Positions 34,001-45,977 of a stretch of DNA of 64,000 bases are shown piece by piece. A program made the position numbers and the translations under genes. Source of the DNA: Phyto melanocephala (taxonomy: Eukaryota; Arthropoda; Insecta; Diptera; Rhinophoridae); assembly GCA_941918925.1 (NCBI GenBank), contig OW799237.1, positions 96,755,015 through 96,819,014 of the forward strand. The letters run 5' to 3'. The notes beneath the pieces are model-generated. The model had not been told where the DNA came from, ran no database searches, and was given only the letters and a program-made list of their open reading frames with translations. Numbering within the stretch: position 1 is the first letter of the stretch; each line of letters starts with the position of its first letter.

Positions 34001-35550
34001 TCTCCTCTTCTTAAGCTTGCGTACAAATGCTGTAGGAGTTAATGTGAGGTTAAATTATTCCCCTGGCGTTAGTAGTAAATTTTCTGTAACTGGTATATGC
34101 AGCTTTAACGTTTTTATTGAAACAGCTACTTTAGAAAGTCACCTTAGGTTCTGAGGTGCATATAAACTTAGACTATGCGCATCAATGCAAGTATCACAAG
34201 CAAAAATAATAAGTACCTCGACACTCTTATAAAGATATTAAGATATTATTAAGATATTATATTCAGATAAATTTCTGCGGAAAAATACACAAGACTTCCA
34301 AAGCAACCCTATTTCCTAAACAACACACTAAATGTATTCCCTTCTTTAAAAAATTTCTACTAATGGAAATGATGAATGTTTAATACTCTGACCCCCCAAA
34401 AAAAATTAACAATTTATCATTTTATTTTAGAAACTCAACTTTAAGCTCTCTACTCGCTTTAGCTGGAATAAAAAATACAAAAAAAGAAACCGTAAACCAA
34501 GAAAAGGAAATTTTAATTTAAAAATAATTGTTCGAATATTGAAAAGGCTTTTTGGCGAAAATAAATGTAGAAGATTGCCAATTACTATTATGCTGTAGTT
34601 TCAAGTTCAAAAGGTGACTGTCATAAGGGATAATTAAAGTGGATGTTAAGGTGAAGAAAGTAAAATATAATTTATTTTATTTCTTAAGTGTTCCAAACTG
34701 CTACGACAGGAAAATCTATTTAGTATGTGCTAAAAGCTGAACATAATTTTTAAAATTGTCACTGACAGTGACTTTCAAAAACTACCTTTAAATTTAATTT
34801 AAGAAATCTTCTCCTAAAAATAACTAATCTTATGTTTGGCCTATACGCTATGAATGTGACACTTTTTTTAAAAAGTTCTCAATGTTAAGAGCTTTTTGTA
34901 TTCTTAGTAATAAACACTTGACAATTTTCTGGATAAAAAACCCAACTTACTACAGTCTCTTCTATTTGCCTTTAAAAATTTCTGTTCTTTCTTAAAATAT
35001 TGTTTCCAAATAATCATTTGTCACTCAAGTGTTATGTGTGTGTGTGTGTTTTCTTTTGTCATATCCTGATATCATTTTTTTTGTGTTCATAGTCAGTAAC
35101 AAAATTGGGGATCTGATTTTATGCTGTTGCTTTTGTTGTGGCTTATGGATGGATAAGTGTCATCTTTATACACTTATTTTAACAACAGCCATAATAATTG
35201 CGTATGATAAATATTTCAATAGTTCTTACAATGAAACTTTTTTTTTTTATTTATTTATAAGATTAATGTTATGGGAAATACATATATTTACTTACAGGCT
35301 GATCTATACATGTGTACATATTTGAACAGGTTAATTGAAATCGAAATGGGTTTTAGAGGTATAAATGTGTTATTATTTTTTTTAAATATCCCAAATTCAT
35401 TGCAGATAAATGATATAAATAAAATTTATGTCTTTTATATTTGTTGTAAGCTGTTATTTAAATAAAAATTAAAAGTACAAGTTGCTTTCAGAGCTTTTAT
35501 GTTCTGGCAAGATTTAAAATCATATAGTGCAGAAAGACCTTGCATCTTTA
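34001..35550. other. no gene seen
   Basis: AT-rich. A (GT)n microsatellite lies at about 35035-35050; the open frame running through it (MLCVCVCFLLSYPD...) is an artefact of the repeat. Nothing else recognisable. Confidence 0.45.
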
Positions 35551-36112
35551 TAAAGGATCCGCCAAATAACTTTTTTTTTTTGAAAATGCTATAAAAAAAA
35601 GTGTAGCTTCGGCTGTGTGGCACGTAGCCCCGTCCTGTTGAAACCAATTGTTGCAATATCCTCCTCTTCAATTTTTGTGAACAAAAACTCGTTCAGCATG
35701 GCCTGATAACGATCGCTATTCACTACCGTGACTCCTTGCTCATTTTCGAAGAAAAATTGCCCAATTATGCCTCTGGACCAAAATCCGCACCAAAGAGTGA
35801 CTCGTTTTGGGTGTATCGGCTTTTCAATGTATGCGTGCGGGATTTCTGTGCCACAAATGCGACAATTTTTCTTGTTTACATACCCGCCAAGATCAAAATG
35901 AGCTTCATCTGAAAACGTAATTTTTTTTGGCAAAATCGGCCAAAGTAATATCGTAATATTTCCCAGCATTGCACAAGCGTATACACAATCTTATTCGTTC
36001 AGCGGGAGTAAAAAACTAATAAATAATCTGTCAAATCACACATGAGCTAAGTGTTACAATTCACAAAATAAGCACTAGTTGAAAAAAAAAACGTTAGATG
36101 GCGGACCCTTTA
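35551..36112 (-). pseudogene. doubly deleted mariner-type element (group B, copy 1)
   Basis: The ends TAAAGGATCCGCCAAATAAC and GTTAGATGGCGGACCCTTTA are inverted partners with TA at the tips. On the minus strand a short amino-terminal stub (visible as CTGGGAAATATTACG) passes directly into PKKITFSDEAHFDLGGYVNK, then IHPKRVTLWCGFWSRGIIGQ, FFFENEQGVTVV and FNRTGLRAT (decayed from a QQDGAT-type second-Asp motif). After that it jumps to the 3' terminus, so the third catalytic Asp is absent. The copy at 37382-37918 has both the same internal joins. The 126-codon open frame is residual and cannot encode an active enzyme. Confidence 0.88.
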
Positions 36113-36129
36113 TTATTCCTGCTAAAGTC

Positions 36130-37191
36130 AGAGCCATACTAGCAAATTGTGTAATATCTTCGTAAACCGGTTCAATTTGGGCATGTTGCCGTAAGATGTA
36201 TTCTGAACATGCTCTTATTGCTTTTTGAAAATATTCTTAATGAAGATTAATATACTTTGAATACGTGTGAAATAATGTTCGAAGCACTTTTTATTCTAGT
36301 TAAAGCACCTTCTTAAAATGTGTTTAGAACGCATCAACCGCTATGTAGGCTGTCCACAAGCGTTGACCTCGCAATTTATTTCCTATGTTCGGGAATAAAA
36401 AAAAGGAGTCATTGGGTTCCAAGTCAGGGCTTTACGTTTTGAGTGCTGGAAAAGTCTTTTGCCTAAGTCGATGTGTACGAGCTCGAATTATCGTGGTGGT
36501 TTATTATTTTTTATTTCTCCAAAGACTTCTGGCAAGTAAATAGGGGTGTTTTTTTTTCGAAAGTCGTCATTGTTTATTGCGCCAACAGCACAGGTTTAGT
36601 TTAGTAGGCAAACATTTGCCTCAAAGTACTTCCAGCTCGAATAATTTCAGTAGGTTTTACTCATCTTGCAAAACCCATACAGTCTACTTCTATTTACTTT
36701 CAGACTCATACGCGTAGATTCACCATTTTTCATCTGCTACAAAGGGAATATATTCGTATTTTTTTTATCATATCTTGCGTTCAATTGGCACGATCCTTTT
36801 TTTGAGCGAATATCAAACTATGTGATATCAAACTCAGAAAAAACTTTTTTACAGGCAAATGCTCAGACAATATTTAACTAGCCCAACACATAATCTTACG
36901 AAGATTAAAGTTGATCTTACAAAAAATTACATGAAGATATTTCAGTGTCATTTCACGCACAGTATCAATGCTTTTCGGGACAACAACTTATTTTGAATGA
37001 CCTTCACTTAACTCGTCATTGAACAAACTACGGCCACAAATAAATTCAGTAAATCATCGTGAAATACTGGCCTTTACTAGTGCTTCCTTGCTAAAAAAGG
37101 ATTTGGATTTATCGATGTACTGTTGTTGATTGAATCCACGTCAAAAATCATAAAAAATAATCGCATGAAAATATTCACGATTTAATTTCAT
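36130..37191 (-). pseudogene. full-length but decayed classical mariner transposase (DD34D-like)
   Basis: Reading the minus strand from an ATG at 37191: MKLNREYFHAIIFYDF, STS-type linker pieces, HLPVKKFFLSLISHSL, IFAQKK, ADEKW-IYAYESESK (first catalytic Asp region, about 36745-36700), TVWVLQDE (about 36680), a central remnant, then SPDLEPNDSFFF (about 36432-36400, third catalytic Asp), and a tail with QKAIRACSEYILR. The SPDLxPND motif marks classical mariners rather than the DDE_3 (SCDLTPxDYFLWG) groups elsewhere here. Stops and frameshifts occur throughout. It is flanked by the two group B copies in opposite orientations. Confidence 0.8.
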
Positions 37192-37381
37192 TTTTTTGCC
37201 ACATACATTTTTTAAGCCTGTTGACAACACAAATAGTATACGCTTTTGAAAACTTTCTGAGAATGTTTATTTCAAATTGTTTCAAACTTAATTATAGGAA
37301 CGTCAGTTGCCAGCTTGCAGCACTGGAGTTGCCTAAACCCGAAATATTAAACGTTACCCTCGTAATATTTTTACTTGCTTA

Positions 37382-37918
37382 TAAAGGGTCCGCCACCTAA
37401 CTTTTTTTCAACTAATGCTTATTTTGTGAATGGTAACACTTAGCTCATGTTTGATTTGACAGATAATTAGTTTTATCCTTCCGCTGAACGAATATGGTTG
37501 TGTATACGCTTGAACAACGCTGGGAAATATTGCGACATTACTTTGGCCGATTTTGACAAAAAAAATCATCTTTTCAGATGAAGCTCATTTTGATCTTGGC
37601 GGGTATGTAAACAAGAAAAATTGTCGCATTTGGTGCACAGAAAACCCGCAGGCATACATTGAAAAGCTGATACAGCCAAAACGAGTCACTGTTTGGTGCA
37701 GGTTTTGGTCCAGAGGCATAATTGTTCCATTTTTCTTCGAAAATGAGCAAGGAGTAGCCGTAGTCAATGGCGATCGTTATCGCGCCAAGTTGAATGAATT
37801 TTTGTTCACAAAAATTGAATAGGAGGATACTGGCAACATTTGGTTTCAACAGGACGGCGCTACGTGCCACACAGCCTTTTTTTTATAGAATTTTCAAAAA
37901 ATTTAAAAGTTATTTCGT
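37382..37918 (+). pseudogene. doubly deleted mariner-type element (group B, copy 2)
   Basis: The left end TAAAGGGTCCGCCACCTAAC matches copy 1. An amino-terminal stub (about 37495-37550, VVYTLEQRWEILRHYFG) is joined to KKIIFSDEAHFDLGGYVNKK, CRIWCTENPQAYIEK, QPKRVTVWCRFWSRGII, FFFENEQGVAVVNGDRYR and a QQDGATCHTA segment in another frame (about 37847-37877). It then jumps straight to the 3' end (TTTTTATAGAATTTTC). The right terminal repeat is lost after AAAAGTTATTTCG. Both internal joins are shared with copy 1, so the deletions happened once, before the copies spread. Confidence 0.88.
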
Positions 37919-40258
37919 TATATATAAAAGCAAAATTTACTTGCCGTTAGGATTGGATTTCTATCCTCATTTTTCTTTGGTTTACTTTATAGTTCATGGA
38001 ATTTACGGTCAAATATTGGAATCGCCAAATCAAGTGGATGTTTTTCAAACAGAAAGTATCCACGTATCTTACAGCACCAAATTTACATAATTTATATATA
38101 CGAAACAAAAATTGCAAGAAGTTTCATAGGAGCAGTTAAGTTTGAATTTAATTACTTAAAAGATAGATGCAATATACTGATTTTCAATAGCTAAAATATC
38201 GAAATCATTTTTGATAAACTGATACCATATAACAGTCTTAAGTATACGTGGGAGCGTGGACAGACGGACTTAGCTAATTTAATTATTCTTTATAAAAGAA
38301 TCAAAAAGTATATTGATTATAGGGTCTAAAATAAATATTGTTCAACTTACAAACGGAATAAACATAAAGTAAAAAAGTATTAAAATTAAAAGAATTTATG
38401 AAAAAGTTTTGACTTGTTTTAAAATAACGAAAGAGAGCAACAAAAACTTTTTTGGAAAAAGATCTCTACTTACACGACAAAGAGTACCTAAAATTCGTTA
38501 CAGATGAATACAGTATTCTAATTTGCTCTACGTTCAAATATTTTATTATTCTAAATATTTTAATGCTTAATTTAACTCAATAGTAAATGCAGCGTTTAAA
38601 TTAAGTCAGTGATGTGTGCAAATATTTGACTGCTGGAACAAAATTTATAAAAATAAACTACTGTTTTATTAAGCCAAATTCCAGACCCCAGACAAACTGA
38701 ATTGAATTGAAGAGAACAAATACAGTAGTGTTAGAAAAAATGACAGTTAAAATTTTAAGATTTCGAAAATGGGATTACATTTATTGTCTTATACTACATT
38801 TAGGTCTACACAAAACCTAGTACTTGGTGATGCAACTGTGGGTTTTATTAAATTGTAATAAAATATACTACGCTGCACAGAGAAAATTTCAATCATAATA
38901 TAGCAATTGTACAAGTACTTTATTGTTTACATTTTTTTATATGGAGTTCGAATTTTGGAGAAGTAGAGCATAGAAAGCCTCTCAGACCACTGTGTAAATA
39001 AATATATTATTTTGAAAACGAAATCTTGCAAAATGTTTAAAAACAGTGGTATAAGCGGTTTAGATTTTAATAAAGCTTTTAAATCAAATATGGACTTCGC
39101 TTAGGTGTAAATGTAGTATTAAATGTTTTTATATTTTTTCAAAAATTCCTATCCAAAAATAAAAAGTTTATAAATAATAACCCCATTTTTAGTAGTTAGC
39201 TTTTATTTCAAATAATTTAACTGTCCATAATTATTTGTGCTAATTATTTACTCTCAACTCTATTCACCCACAATATTCTATGTCAAGCTATTTTTTGTGC
39301 TTTTTGTTCAGTTAAATTCCAAGAATATTTAAAACTTTTATACAAACATTGGCTGCTAGACTGAGCGTAAAAAGTCTAGGTGTAAAATTGTAAATGTCCA
39401 ATAATTTTGCTAAAAAAGAGCAAATAGTCTGCATTATATCAATATGCAAAAAAAAAAATAGAATAAAACTATTGCCAATTTTTCCGCCATTTCATTTTCG
39501 TCTGCTGCAGATGATGTTAAAATATTTTTAATACCTAAAATATCTATTAAAAAAAGATATAAAAGAAAATCTTTAAAATAATTATGCAGACAAAATAAAC
39601 AGTATTTGCATTGATTCTCGCAAAGAAACAATGATAAAGTAAATTTAAAAAAATTTATTTGAAAATCTTATACACTTTAATCTCCCGGTATGATATTTAT
39701 TGTTATAAGAATCACATTTCATTTAGTGTTCCAAATGATCTTATTTTTTCACTTATAAAATTTTCAGGAATTCTTTTCTCCCATATCCTAAAAAAATAAT
39801 TTGCCGGCAAAATTTTTTTCAAATTTTTAATTTGACTTGCACACTTTGCATGGTCTCATTTCAAAAATTTCAATTTTAGATTATTGTATTTTTTTCCTGG
39901 AAAAGTATTAAAACTGGGCTCTAACAATCCACAAATGTATTAGTCATTTTACACAAAACAGTAAATAAAAATAAAATAAACAATATATTAAGAGAGTGCG
40001 TGCATTTTTTTTTGCGAATGCCTTTGTGTGCGTTTACGGAATGTGATTTGCCTGACTAAATAAAATAAACAATAACATTAAAACAGTTGTCCAAAGACAG
40101 GAAATAGGAAACGGAAATCGTTTATTAGGCCACAAGAATGTTGTTGGTAGCATGTGAACATGAAGCAAAGACAAATAACTTTATTAAAATACCAAGTGAA
40201 ACAAATACATTTCTGCAAACTGAAATATTAATTGAAAAATTAAATTTGGACAAAAACT
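37919..40258. other. no gene; one eroded repeat fragment
   Basis: AT-rich throughout. About 38240-38370 holds GGACAGACGGACTTAGCTAA and TATAGGGTCTAAAATAAATA, a degraded reverse-oriented piece of the hairpin-ended fly repeat (as at 341-1099). The rest shows no recognisable feature. Confidence 0.5.
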
Positions 40259-40300
40259 AGAAAGAGCGCTATATTCGGCTGTACCAAGCAAATCTTATAG
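40259..40300 (-). repeat. 3' tip of the hairpin-ended fly repeat
   Basis: GAGCGCTATATTCGGCTGTA followed by AGCAAATCTTATA is the inverse of the hairpin terminus seen at 1060-1095 and 28760-28795. Only this tip is recognisable. Confidence 0.6.
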
Positions 40301-40326
40301 ACTCTTCAAATAAGTGTAACAGTAGG

Positions 40327-40739
40327 TTTACATGATGTATTTTATGACGTCCAATTTTGGACGTCATTTTTTGTTTGGTAGCAAGCGGTGTAGAGAAGAA
40401 AGGGGGGTAGAAAAATAGACATGGTTTCTGTTTTCATGGTTTTTTTTTGACACTTCGCTGTACACTTTTTTCTCTTCTTTCTGTTACGTTTTATTTTTAT
40501 ATTCTCATCAACTGGACTGTGCTTTTTGACTGATAACAAACAATATTAAACAGTAATAAGTTTTTTCGACATTCAAAATAAAGAAAATAAAAGATATTAT
40601 ATATATAAATTTAATAGTCTACAATATAAATTAGATATTAGACGTCCAAAAAAAACCATCGTATAAATTTGAGTAGTTTTTGGTAACACCTTCAAAAGGG
40701 AATTAAAAAAATTGGACGTCGTAAAACTCATCATGTAAA
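40327..40739. mobile_element. MITE with 32-bp inverted ends around a GACGTC palindrome
   Basis: TTTACATGATGTATTTTATG plus ACGTCCAATTTT (40327-40358) is matched in inverse at 40708-40739 with three mismatches in 32. Just inside the left end GACGTCCAATTTTGGACGTC is itself a palindrome, and AGACGTCCAAAA recurs near 40640. About 413 bp, no coding capacity (the minus-strand frame inside is K/R-rich by composition). Target duplication not evident. Confidence 0.82.
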
Positions 40740-41143
40740 TTGGGTGTAAGTTTATAAAGCAGATGTTCCCTAATCTGTATCTTTCTTACAAAATTTTATA
40801 GACTCTTCACAAAAGAGTTATTTTGTGAAGTAGATGTTTCCTAATCTGTCACTTATTTATATTTGCTCAATGGCTGCTGTCATTTGTTGATTCATGGCAT
40901 GTCATCATCTACATATATGCTTGTCGTGTGTAATTATGTTCGTGCAACGTACAGTAAATAAACGAAAAATTTCGTAATTTCTGCTAAAATTAACTTTGCT
41001 TAGTAAAACAGAGGCATACGTTGTTTTTGGTTTATGTCTCAGCTACTAGCGGGTTGAAAGTGCTGATTTTTAATACCGAAATTCTTAGAATAATTTAACA
41101 TAAACTAATGCTAAATACGAGCCCATAAAATATGTGGGGCATC
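40740..41143. repeat. short direct repeat, otherwise no feature
   Basis: CAGATGTTCCCTAATCTGT (near 40762) recurs as TAGATGTTTCCTAATCTGTC near 40832, about 70 bp apart. TTATAGACTCTTCA in between also occurs near 40295. No gene seen. Confidence 0.5.
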
Positions 41144-41340
41144 AAAACCTTGATTTCAACACTCACATGGGCAGAAAGACTGGCAGACAAACACTTTTTA
41201 TTCCTATAAGAATTCAGAGTATATGTTCTTCTTATAAGAATTCAGAGTATATGTTCTTTATGGAGTTGCAAAAACATACTGTAGAAATTACAAACATAAC
41301 GACAAACTTATATACACTCTCATGTGAAGATTAAAATAAA
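41144..41340 (-). repeat. eroded fragment of the hairpin-ended fly repeat
   Basis: The translation of this strand (LDFNTHMGRKTGRQT...YMFFMELQKHTVEITN) parallels the translated minisatellite and GACCCCATAAAG block of the 341-1099 copy (VDFNQHTDRRADGQT...YFMGSEMKIVEITN). The match shows shared DNA rather than a protein. It contains a local tandem duplication of TTATAAGAATTCAGAGTATA (41205-41260). Confidence 0.65.
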
Positions 41341-43235
41341 TAACATGTGTGTTGGAAAAGCCCAGCAAATGTCCAGTTCTCAATATTTTTGCTAAACCTC
41401 ATGTATAGCAGAATAAAAGAGCCGCAATATCTCTTATCATTATTTTTTGTGTTTACCATGTACTTTGATAACTTGGAGACTTTAAGGCTCAAATTGAATA
41501 ATTTAAATGTCAAGAAAATTACAATAAAAATCTGCAGGTGTTTTGTGTCTATAAATGTAAATTTTTTAAGAAATTATTAAATAATTACAATCAAACAATT
41601 TATCTCAAATTTGTTTAGGTAACAGCCTCGAGCATTCATAATTATAATTTTTTTAACGTCTTTTAGAGTGTTTTATTGCTTTGCTTTTCATTGTCCTTCT
41701 AATAAAATTAACATCAAAGCTGAAAATTTGTAAACGTACATGACATGGCTTTTTAGTTTAAGTCTTTTATTATTTTTTTTTTTCGCTTAATGCGTTATGG
41801 TTTATATTTTTACTGTAGTTGTTACTTTTTTTATATGTTATTTTGTTAGTCCTTGTCCTTTTACCCTTAAGTATCCTTTGGTGTTTGCTTTTTGTTTTAG
41901 TTTACTTTTTTCCTGTTTTATGCATTTATCAAAAATATAAATTGGTCTTTATCGTTACGTCTGGAGACGCGTTGAGTGTTGGCTTTTTAAAAAAAAAAAT
42001 ACTTTTTTCGACGGTTTTATCACTTTATATCATTATAAAAAGCTTTTAGCATATGACAATAGATGTAATTGAATTATGTATATTTTTGTTACATTACGGG
42101 AATTTACGTTTTATATATTTTTATGTGTGTATAATGTAGGTAAAGGAAAAAAAAACACAATAAATTTTAACACTAAAGAACTTTTACAAAAGTAGTGTAG
42201 TATGTGCGAAAAATTAGGTGTTTTGTTTTTGAAATTCTTACACTAAATTATAAACTTTTTTGTTAAAAAAAATATAGTAAGGGAGGTGTATTGCGCTAAA
42301 AGCCTCTGTTGCTATATGTTTGCCACATAAGATATCCCTTGAGTACTATATTCATACGTATACTGATACATGCACATGTATTATAAAATAAAAAATAAAA
42401 ACAAAAATCATAAAACTAAATTTCTGTAAAAGATAGACCTAAATGGTCATATAAAACAAATCTTAATAATATTAAGCTAAAAGATTTATTTTCGTATGTA
42501 TTAAGTTAAACAAAGAATTTTTAGCGGATAATAAATAGGGAACATGGCAAATATTGATTTAATATAAGATCGTTGAAACCATGTTTCAATTAACTATTTC
42601 ACAGTCATCAATCTTGATTACATTTATTAAACCCTAACCCTTTATTTTATCTTAAAAAAAATAAGATACTTTAGGTAAAGGAACATTTTGGGTACACACT
42701 CCACCAGATTATTCTATATCTGAAAATATTTATTATTATCCAAGACAATCCACCCAAAACGCACGATTATATAAACACGATTAAGAATTTTGGTAGAAGT
42801 TTTGGAGCTATTGTAGGGGTTCACTTGATCGATGTAATTTTTAACCAAAACCTATTTGCATTAAACTGAAATAAAAATATTTTTAGCGTCTCAAAAAAGA
42901 CTTCTTTTTTCTTTTAAAATAAAATAACACCCTTTAAAATGGACACTCTTAATTTTACTCAATTTCAAAGACAGACACTATGACTGGAAATCTAATGTCA
43001 CAATCGTTGACATAAGTTAGTTGTGTCGAGAAACTCCATTTATTAAAAAAACACGATCTTATATCCTAGTGGACGATTTGTTTAAAATTTCCTTTGGATG
43101 ACTATTAAATTATATCATGATTTTTTGGGCCATTTAGAAGTTAATATTCAAAAATGAAATAAAAAACAGTTAGAAATTTTGCCAATTTTTTTCGTTTTTG
43201 TTGTGACTTACAATTGTTGCGTTTCGAAGTGAAAT
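41341..43235. other. no gene seen
   Basis: AT-rich. Hydrophobic open frames (for example 41819-42049, LLFLYVILLVLVLLPLS) are composition-driven. No inverted repeat recognised. Confidence 0.4.
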
Positions 43236-43983
43236 ATTATTTCACTCTAACCGCTGCCGCGGCTGGCCCTAAACTACCCTATTCGATCGTACCAATTTTC
43301 GAGATTTTTTTCGAGTGCACAGAGTTATATCTCGGTAATGGCATCACATATGTTTGCCTTCAAATGTTTAATTGCCTCTGGTTTTTGTGCATAACACTGA
43401 TCTGTAACGGCTCCCCACAGAATATAGTCTAACGGTGTCAATTCGTAGTTTCTTGGCAGCCACTTGACATCACTATTTTGGCTAATTAAACAGTCACTAA
43501 GCGTCGTACGAACAAATCAATTGTGGCATGAGATATGTTCAGATCAATACGATGAAGAGCGAGCACAAAGAAATAGGTTATCATTGTGCGATAAGTGTCT
43601 TCCTCATCATATGGGCCAGTGATGACTCCGCTACACAAGCCGCACCAAGCAGTCACTCGTAGTGGGTGCAATGGCATCTGTGAGACCACTTTTGGATTTT
43701 TTAAGCCCCAAATACGGCAAGTTTGTTACTTAACGTACCCACCAAGATGAAAATGAGCTTCGTCACAAAAGATGATTTTGTTTTTTGACAAAATCGAAAT
43801 CGCGAAATTTCCGTCCAATTTGTTTTGGAAATAACTTTCCAATAAATTCCAAAGTTGCTCTTGCGTTAATCGATTCGGAGATAATATACGGAATTTTGTG
43901 ACAGAATAGAACGACATAAGTATTGTCAGATTCGAAATAACTACTGGATCGAATTTAAACCTATAGATAGCCCATCCTTTATT
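43236..43983 (-). pseudogene. DDE_3 mariner-type transposase (group C), deleted
   Basis: Minus-strand order: amino-terminal stub RLTQEQLWNLLESYF (about 43870-43825) running into LSKNKIIFCDEAHFHLGGYV, then PLHPLRVTAWCGLCSGVITG, TYRTMITYFFVLALHRIDL and HATIDLFV (from a decayed CHTA region). Then VKWLPRNYELTPLDYILWG in a shifted frame (third Asp replaced by E in my reading), and KPEAIKHLKANICDAITEI. The right end has CCCATCCTTTATTATTA. As in groups A and B, the DNA-binding region between the stub and the catalytic motif is absent. Stops and frameshifts; dead. Confidence 0.82.
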
Positions 43984-44891
43984 ATTAATAATAAATTATG
44001 TTTGTTTATTATAAAAAAGCTCAAAAACTAACCGCAAACAAAATATGAGGAAAAAAATAGCAAGTCCTTTGATTCACAATAAAAGTTTTTTTTTAAATGC
44101 TTCTGAAGTCTGATACCAAATTTGCATGATGTGCGCATATTAAGGCTTTAAAAAATTAGTTTCATCCATAAGACGGTAAAATAAACAGACACAAACAATC
44201 AATTATGTTCCTTATCTTTAATGAAATGTGGAAACAAAACAAACTAATCTATTGCAAGATTTTTGTTTAAAATTAGAAAATTTCTTTAGTAAATACACGA
44301 AAAAGAAAACAAGAAAAACCAAACTAAAATTAAAAAAAAGAAAACGCAAAATTTTTTTTTACAGAACATCTTTTCTTCTGTTCTATGAAATATTTTCATT
44401 TTGAATTGATCTTGTATAACATAATATTAATTTTATTAGTTTTAAAAGTAGTATTGCCATTTTTGATTTTTGTATAAAAACAAATTTATCAAAATAATAT
44501 TTATGTGAAAAAAAAAATTCTAAGAATTTAAAATATAAATATCAAATAATTTCCATATATTCTAATATATATGTATGTATATTCAACGATTTACAAATGG
44601 TCTATAAAAATAAATAAAAATATTTAAGATACTGAAAAACCAATAAGTAAAATTTCTATATTCAGCCTTACGAATCTGTTAATATCTCGACCGTCATATA
44701 TACCGGTAGAGTCACTACATCATAGCGTAGCTTAAATTTATTAATATATCGTCGCTTACAAGTTATTGTGTTCTATGTGACACATAAAACATATACCTAT
44801 AGAACACAATTATTTGAGAACGACGATATGACGTTTTGCTTCATTACTTCTGACGCCAACTATGATTTTAAATTGTTCAATAGTAAGCTGT
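43984..44891. other. no gene seen
   Basis: AT-rich with A/T tracts. The 71-codon frame at 44768-44983 runs into the degenerate tandem repeat that follows, and I do not regard it as a gene. Confidence 0.4.
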
Positions 44892-45320
44892 ATTCTAGTA
44901 GTCAAGTCCTTTCATTAGATAAACATATTGATTGTTTGAAAAAAAAACAAAACCATGTTGGGTTTAAACTATTTCATAGTTGACTGCATTCTACTGGTTA
45001 AGCCCTTTCATTTCATATCCATATTGTGGGGGTTGTACGGAGCAAAGCCATAATTACAATTCTTGAATCATATATCCGGCATTTTATTTCTGATGCCATA
45101 TAAATTTTTAACATTTTCATTATTTACAAAATTCCACTGGCCAAGGCCCTTCGTTTGATATCAATATTAAGGGGTTGTCAGTTGGTACATTTTCATTATT
45201 ATATTTGAGCCATATATAAATTAATTCTACGCCATTCTATAGTTGCGGCCATCTAAAATTTTTATTCTGTTAACATTTATATTTTACCAGTTAATTCCTT
45301 CAATTATCTTTTTGCTAATA
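44892..45320. repeat. diverged tandem repeat with a TTTCATTTGATA-like core
   Basis: A motif of the form ATTCYACTRGTYAAGYCCTT with TCATTTGATAYCCATATT recurs at about 44892, 44988, 45131 and 45281, with spacing of 96, 143 and 150 bp. The third copy is CCACTGGCCAAGGCCCTTCG followed by TTTGATATCAATATT. The units are strongly diverged, so the array is old. No coding function seen. Confidence 0.55.
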
Positions 45321-45819
45321 TCGTTCCTTTCTGTTGTCCAGAAGATACAAAAATTGAATTTTCGTTTGTATATTTTATGAAAAACAACGAAGCATTTGTA
45401 TTTTTGTGCTTATATCTCAATTAGTTTCAAACTGATTTGTCAGTTTTTTCAGCAGTAATTTTCGAGGCTACATCTTGTATTCTGACGTTCTAAGCATGTC
45501 CAAAAATAAATAGAAGCTTTAATAACTTGATATATATTTGAAAAAAACTTTATATTTTTCAAAATTATTTTTGTCTATAACTTTGTCAGCTATCAATTTA
45601 TCCAAAATATTTTTGAGTATCGCTAGAGGCATGACTTGCCTATAAATAGTCACAAACATTTCTATAAATAAAACTGGTGATAAAATTTTTTTTTTTTTCA
45701 AAATATTGCAAAAACAAAAGGAAATCGTGTTTAGTTGCTTATGGCTGAGGGATTTAGCGATTCATTCTCGAATATTTATAAAAGATTGATACCACATACA
45801 TACCTACCAAGCATGAGGG
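45321..45819. other. no gene seen
   Basis: AT-rich sequence. The 60-codon minus frame at 45519-45701 is K/I-rich without motifs. Confidence 0.4.
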
Positions 45820-45977
45820 AACTTCGAAGAGTTGATTTCAATCAACACACGAACAGACGGATATTGTTTAATAGACTACGCTAGTGATAAAAATTAATAA
45901 AAAATATATTCTTATTCGGAAATGAATATTGTAAAAATTACAAATGACTGACAAGGCTTTGCTAACAGTAGGTGAAG
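45820..45977 (-). repeat. fragment of the hairpin-ended fly repeat
   Basis: GTTGATTTCAATCAACACAC followed by GAACAGACGG, then TCGGAAATGAATATTGTAAA and AATTACAAATGACTGACAAG, and finally AGGTGAAGGGTGTA, follow the inverse of positions 341-555 in order. The minisatellite is reduced to one unit. Only the 5' part of the element remains. Confidence 0.7.

Noticed and set aside
35029..35465. 98- and 64-codon frames after the GT microsatellite
   Set aside because: They begin in (GT)n and continue in low-complexity sequence; no recognisable domain.
37574..37870. Minus-strand frames opposite the group B mariner copy
   Set aside because: They are shadows of the plus-strand transposase remnant (SDEAHFDLGG on the other strand).
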